Assembly (NCBI RefSeq): GCF_018446385.1
Contig: NC_056001.1
Location: 11,960,672 to 12,024,671 of the forward strand
Direction of reading: 5' to 3'
DNA from: Zingiber officinale
Lineage: Eukaryota; Streptophyta; Magnoliopsida; Zingiberales; Zingiberaceae
DNA: 64,000 bases
A program made the translations under genes and the position numbers. Positions within the stretch are counted from its first letter, which is position 1. Each line of letters starts with the position of its first letter. Positions 60,583-64,000 of the stretch are shown piece after piece. The notes beneath the pieces were generated by a model. That model was given only the letters and a program-made list of their open reading frames with translations, ran no database searches and had not been told where the DNA came from.

Positions 60583-61767
60583 ATGACCCAACAAGAAGGC
60601 TACAGCACTGTCCGTCCCCCGCTCTTCATCGGAGAAGACTTCGGTTACTGGAAGGGCATAATAGAGAATTTCCTGAAGATCCAGTTCGAGATGTGGATGA
60701 TCGTCAAGACTGGATTTGGGATGTCAACCGACGGCGCTGGAAAGCCACTACCTTGCGAGAACTGGGACGTGAACATAATCAAGAAGGTTGAGGCCAATGC
60801 CAAAGCAACGTATACATTTCAGTGCAGTCTAACCAAGGAGGAGCTGAACCGCGTCGACCACTTCGCAAGTGCAAAAGAATTATGGCAGAAGCTGATAAAG
60901 CTACACGAAACGAATGTAAGTACGCATAATTTAATAGACAAACTATTTGAATTACATGAGTAGACTAATACTACTCCAGCCGAGAAAGGTATTGTGTTAG
61001 TTGCAGATACAAGCAAGACAAAGAAAGCACCAACTTGGTCCGAGTCATCAGATGAGTCTGAGTCCGACGAAGAAGAACCGACAAGCTTCATCGCTCTACC
61101 AGTACTAACATATGTGGCGGACACTGAGTCTGAATACGAGTCGGATACCGAGAGCGAATCTGGAACCGAGTTCGAGGAAAGCCACGGATCCGTATCCGTT
61201 TCTGAAGTTTCTAAACCCACTGTAAGTTCTTTAATTTCTAGTATTAACTTAGATGATTCAGAAAATTTAGTTCCTTGCTTACTAAAGAAGTTGGCTAAAT
61301 CCAACGTCCGAGTCAAGTCACTTCCAAAGGAGGTAACAACCCTTAAGGAAGTGACTAACTTGAGTCCTTTAACCGAGCCAGTTCAAATTGGAAATTCAAC
61401 CCAAGTCTAACAACTTGAGGAAGAAAATTTCAATTTGAAAACTCAAGTTAAAGAACTCAAGGACATGTTGGAACAATTTACTTTGGGTTCCAAGAATCTT
61501 GATCTGATTCTCAAAAAACAAAAAGTCATTTACAACCGATCCGGACTTGGATTCATGACTAAAAGGAAATACCACTCATATTTATCACTCGTTAATAGAT
61601 CAAATAGAAAGGTAGTCCAAGCATGGGTACCTAAGTCCAACTTGGTCAATCAAGTTGGACTTGGTCAATATTGGGTCCCCAAGGATCAAGTCTATTACCT
61701 TGATAGACCATATCGAGGCTATGATCTAGGGGGAACCAATAGAAAAACTATTTTTAAAATTGTTTGA
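60583..61767 (+). pseudogene. Retrotransposon gag relic (UBN2-like), one frame with two stops
   Basis: A single forward frame. MTQQEGYSTVRPPLFIGEDF starts a DUF4219/UBN2-type gag (60583-60963). A TAG at 60961 is followed in frame by TNTTPAEKGIVLVADTSKTKK, an acidic Ser/Glu/Asp-rich stretch (61030-61200) and a coiled-coil-like part, a TAA at 61408, then QLEEENFNLKTQVKELKD to 61767. Compared with the reverse copy at 8430-9872, about 85 codons of the gag core (after LIKLHE) and the zinc knuckle are deleted. The TAA, but not the TAG, is shared with that copy. The protein would not assemble a normal capsid. Confidence 0.75.
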
Positions 61768-62244
61768 TGCTTGTTTTACTTGCTTTTTATTATACATGCT
61801 TAGATTAGGATAGTATAAGGACATGGGTTTGATTTACACTGTAGTTAAACCTAGGAGTTATTGTAATAAAATTAAATATATAATTTCTTAGAGCGGCTCT
61901 GTTTAGAAAGTGGTGGATGATCCCATACCCAATAAGGTCTAGTGCCTCGCCACTACCTGGGAGCCAATCCTTGAAATGTATATTTATTCAACTTCGGTAA
62001 AACCTGAGTCTAACTCCAATTGTAAACCAACCCTTAGAGTACAATTTAAAAGAATAAAATTAACCATCTCACAAAAATACATAAGGTTCCTTGATTGAAA
62101 ATTTAAAATCAGGTGAGATGAATCTAAGTTAAACTTAGTTAAATCTAATTCAAATTCAATAATTAAACAACTCAATTAACAAAATCAACTTAATCAATTC
62201 AAATTAATCTAATGCAATCTTTTAAACTTAACTAAGTCAAATAT

Positions 62245-62520
62245 GTAATTTTCTTTTAAAAATTATTTGAAAAATCATTTTAAAAATTATTTAAAAATCA
62301 TTTAAAAATTATTTTAAAAATCCCTTTGAAATTTATTTTAAAAATCCCTTTGAAAATCATTTGAAAAATGATTTTAAAAATCCCTTTGAAAATCATTTAA
62401 AAATAATTTGAAAACCCCCTTTGAAAATCATTTAAAGATAATCTATTTTTAAAAATCCATTTGAAAATCAATTTAAAAATTATCTCAAAATCTAATTTGT
62501 TATCATAATTATTTTAAAAA
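62245..62520. repeat. AT-rich tandem repeat (TTTGAAAATCATTTAAAAAT units)
   Basis: About ten units of 20-30 bp made of CC(C)TTTGAAAATCATTT and AAAAATTATTT, in the non-coding interior of the family B element. Confidence 0.75.
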
Positions 62521-62934
62521 AAAACTAATGATTATTAATTTTTAAATCATAACTAATTTTCAAACCATATGTTCAAATTATAATTTCAAACTCAATTTTT
62601 AAAATTTTAAATGTCTTACTCATTTGAAAGTCATACTCAAACTTATTTTAAATATAAATTTAAAATAAAAATAATTCCATCTCACATTCACCCATAAGTT
62701 GAACATGCTTGATAACCTAAAATGAGTGAAATTGAAAATTAGGAAATTATAAAATACCTATTATGTTTTTATATATTACATGCTTGAACTCTAGGATCCT
62801 AGGGATTTATTTAACAATTAAACTCTTTGAAAAGTTAAAACAAATCCAATTATTTTTATCCAGAAAAGTAAGTTCTTTAATCAAGTTTTAAACGGTTTAT
62901 TATCTTAACTAAGCTTTTATCAATATCTTTTTAA

Positions 62935-63190
62935 AGCCAAGTTGTTTTTCAAATTTAACTACGTATTTCAAAAAGGTTTTTTCAAAATTTAGCTAAGTAG
63001 TTTTTCAAAAAGGCTTTTTCAAATTTAACTAAGTTTTTCTTCAAAAACTTTTACAAAATTTACTAACTTTTTCTTCAAAAGCTTATCAAAATTTACTAAG
63101 GATTTCTTCAAAAGTCTGTCAAAATTTACTAAGTAATTTTTTAAAACTATTTCAAAATTAGCTAAGTTACTCTTCAAAGTCAAAAAATAA
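62935..63190. repeat. ~38-bp tandem repeat (TTCAAAA...TTTACTAAG units)
   Basis: Six or seven imperfect units of the form TTTTTCTTCAAAA-CTTTT-CAAAATTTACTAAG follow one another. A 63-codon reverse frame across it is an artefact of the repeat. Confidence 0.75.
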
Positions 63191-63706
63191 TTTTTCTTAG
63201 CTAAAGTATGTTTCAAACTTAATCCTTTTCAGCAATTTTTCCCTTTACACATGTAATGAATCTTCTAATTTCACTCAGCTAAAAAGTTTTATAAGAAAAT
63301 CAGTTCTAAAAAACTAAGTGTTTATCAAAGTTTTTCTCTCTATTTAAAAGTTTTTTTTTCGAAGCTAAACTTTTCATCCATCCTTTTAAAGTTATTATGA
63401 ATAAAAATTATTATTTCTCAAAACTAGCTAAAGCTTATACTCAACTCTCCTTTTACTCTTTCGTTTATTTTTGATATATGGCAAAGGGGAAGAGTATAAG
63501 AAAATTCAAAGTTAAAGAAAATTTAAGAATAAAATTTTTTAAATTCAAGGGGAGCTTTTGTTAAGGGGGAGTCTTTATACTTAAGTTTTTTTACTAAGGG
63601 GGAGCTCTGCACTTAATTTAGCTCTGCACTTAATTTTATGCTTGTCTTTTCATGCTTATCTTTTTATGGCATTATTTTTTTAACTTTGAATTTTTGTTGC
63701 CATAAT

Positions 63707-63721
63707 AAAAAAGGGGGGCAT
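63707..63721 (+). other. Polypurine tract of family B element
   Basis: AAAAAAGGGGGGCAT directly precedes the 3' LTR start TGTTGGTGCC, the normal plus-strand primer position. Confidence 0.85.
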
Positions 63722-64000
63722 TGTTGGTGCCGGAAGCATCCGACGATCGAACCTAGGTTTTGATAATGGCAAAGAGATTCAAAGTTAAGATTCCTTGTTA
63801 TCTAACGTGCTTAAATGAGGTTTCAGGAAAGTCCTAACTGCGGTTAGGCAGGTGAAAAATCCTAAGGGGCAGTATCCTTAGGTCCTAGGGGGTGGTAACC
63901 CTAGGTGAAGGAAAACCCTAGGGGGTGGTAACCCTAGATGGAGGAAAACCCTAAAGGGCGGCAACCTTAGGTCCTAGGGGGCGGTCACTCTAGGTGGTGA
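63722..64000 (+). repeat. 3' LTR of family B element (first 279 bp)
   Basis: Matches 58979-59260 almost base for base, with small differences in the GGTAACCCTAGGT array. It continues beyond the window. Confidence 0.85.

Larger units (their letters stand above)
58979..64000 (+). mobile_element. Family B LTR element, forward, non-autonomous, cut by window end
   Basis: 5' LTR 58979-60291, PBS 60294-60305, broken gag 60583-61767, AT-rich non-coding interior with tandem arrays to 63700, PPT 63707-63721 and the first 279 bp of the 3' LTR (63722-64000). The interior of 3430 bp has no protease, integrase or RT, so this copy depends on proteins from another element. The target duplication cannot be checked because the right end is outside the window. 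Confidence 0.85.

Noticed and set aside
62245-63190. Possible CRISPR-like array of regular repeats
   Set aside because: Repeats are AT-rich, imperfect and without unique spacers, inside a plant retroelement; simple tandem repeats.

Overview
This is a plant nuclear genomic window. The genes have GT-AG introns, a plant DYW-type PPR gene, an AGCVIII kinase and a TOM1-like gene, and they sit among long-LTR Copia retrotransposons, hAT and Mutator-type MITEs and an Au-like SINE. The style of the repeats suggests a monocot, perhaps a ginger relative, but that is inference. Nothing bacterial, viral or organellar was recognised, and there is no CRISPR, operon or tRNA gene.

Layout. 1-32 kb is nested transposon territory. 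A degenerate hAT (ZMYM1-like) transposase is split by a solo LTR (475-3101). A hAT MITE follows at 4578-5145. A reverse-strand element of LTR family B lies at about 7820-11500. A complete family A Copia element spans 12754-22076, with 5-bp target duplications, PBS and PPT. A family B LTR lies at 22105-23308. A forward-strand Copia relic runs from about 23345 to 32050 and is broken by two solo LTRs and a hAT MITE. 32-57 kb is the genic island. It holds an intronless PPR-DYW gene (33352-35433, minus), a three-exon 2-oxoglutarate/Fe(II) dioxygenase (36221-40953, minus), a two-exon D6PK-like AGC kinase (42975-44760, plus) and a nine-exon TOM1-like VHS/GAT gene (45874-56104, minus). The splice sites of all three multi-exon genes were worked out by hand, and their phases close to complete reading frames. 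57-64 kb returns to repeats: a Copia tail relic carrying a tRNA-derived SINE, then a family B element (58979 to beyond the window end) with a broken gag, no pol and long AT-rich tandem arrays.

The four genes look like independent housekeeping or regulatory genes: organellar RNA editing, small-molecule oxidation, auxin-transport-type kinase signalling and ubiquitin-dependent endosomal sorting. The dioxygenase and the kinase share a 2.0-kb divergent promoter, about two thirds of which consists of two MITEs.

I did not find a clearly new biological system. The observations most worth following are a stop codon shared at the same gag position by two family B copies, different palindromic short-motif arrays at the same promoter-proximal place in family B LTRs, a roughly 70-bp block shared in sense orientation by two otherwise different LTR families, and a GC-rich 226-bp insert with a 21-bp target duplication.
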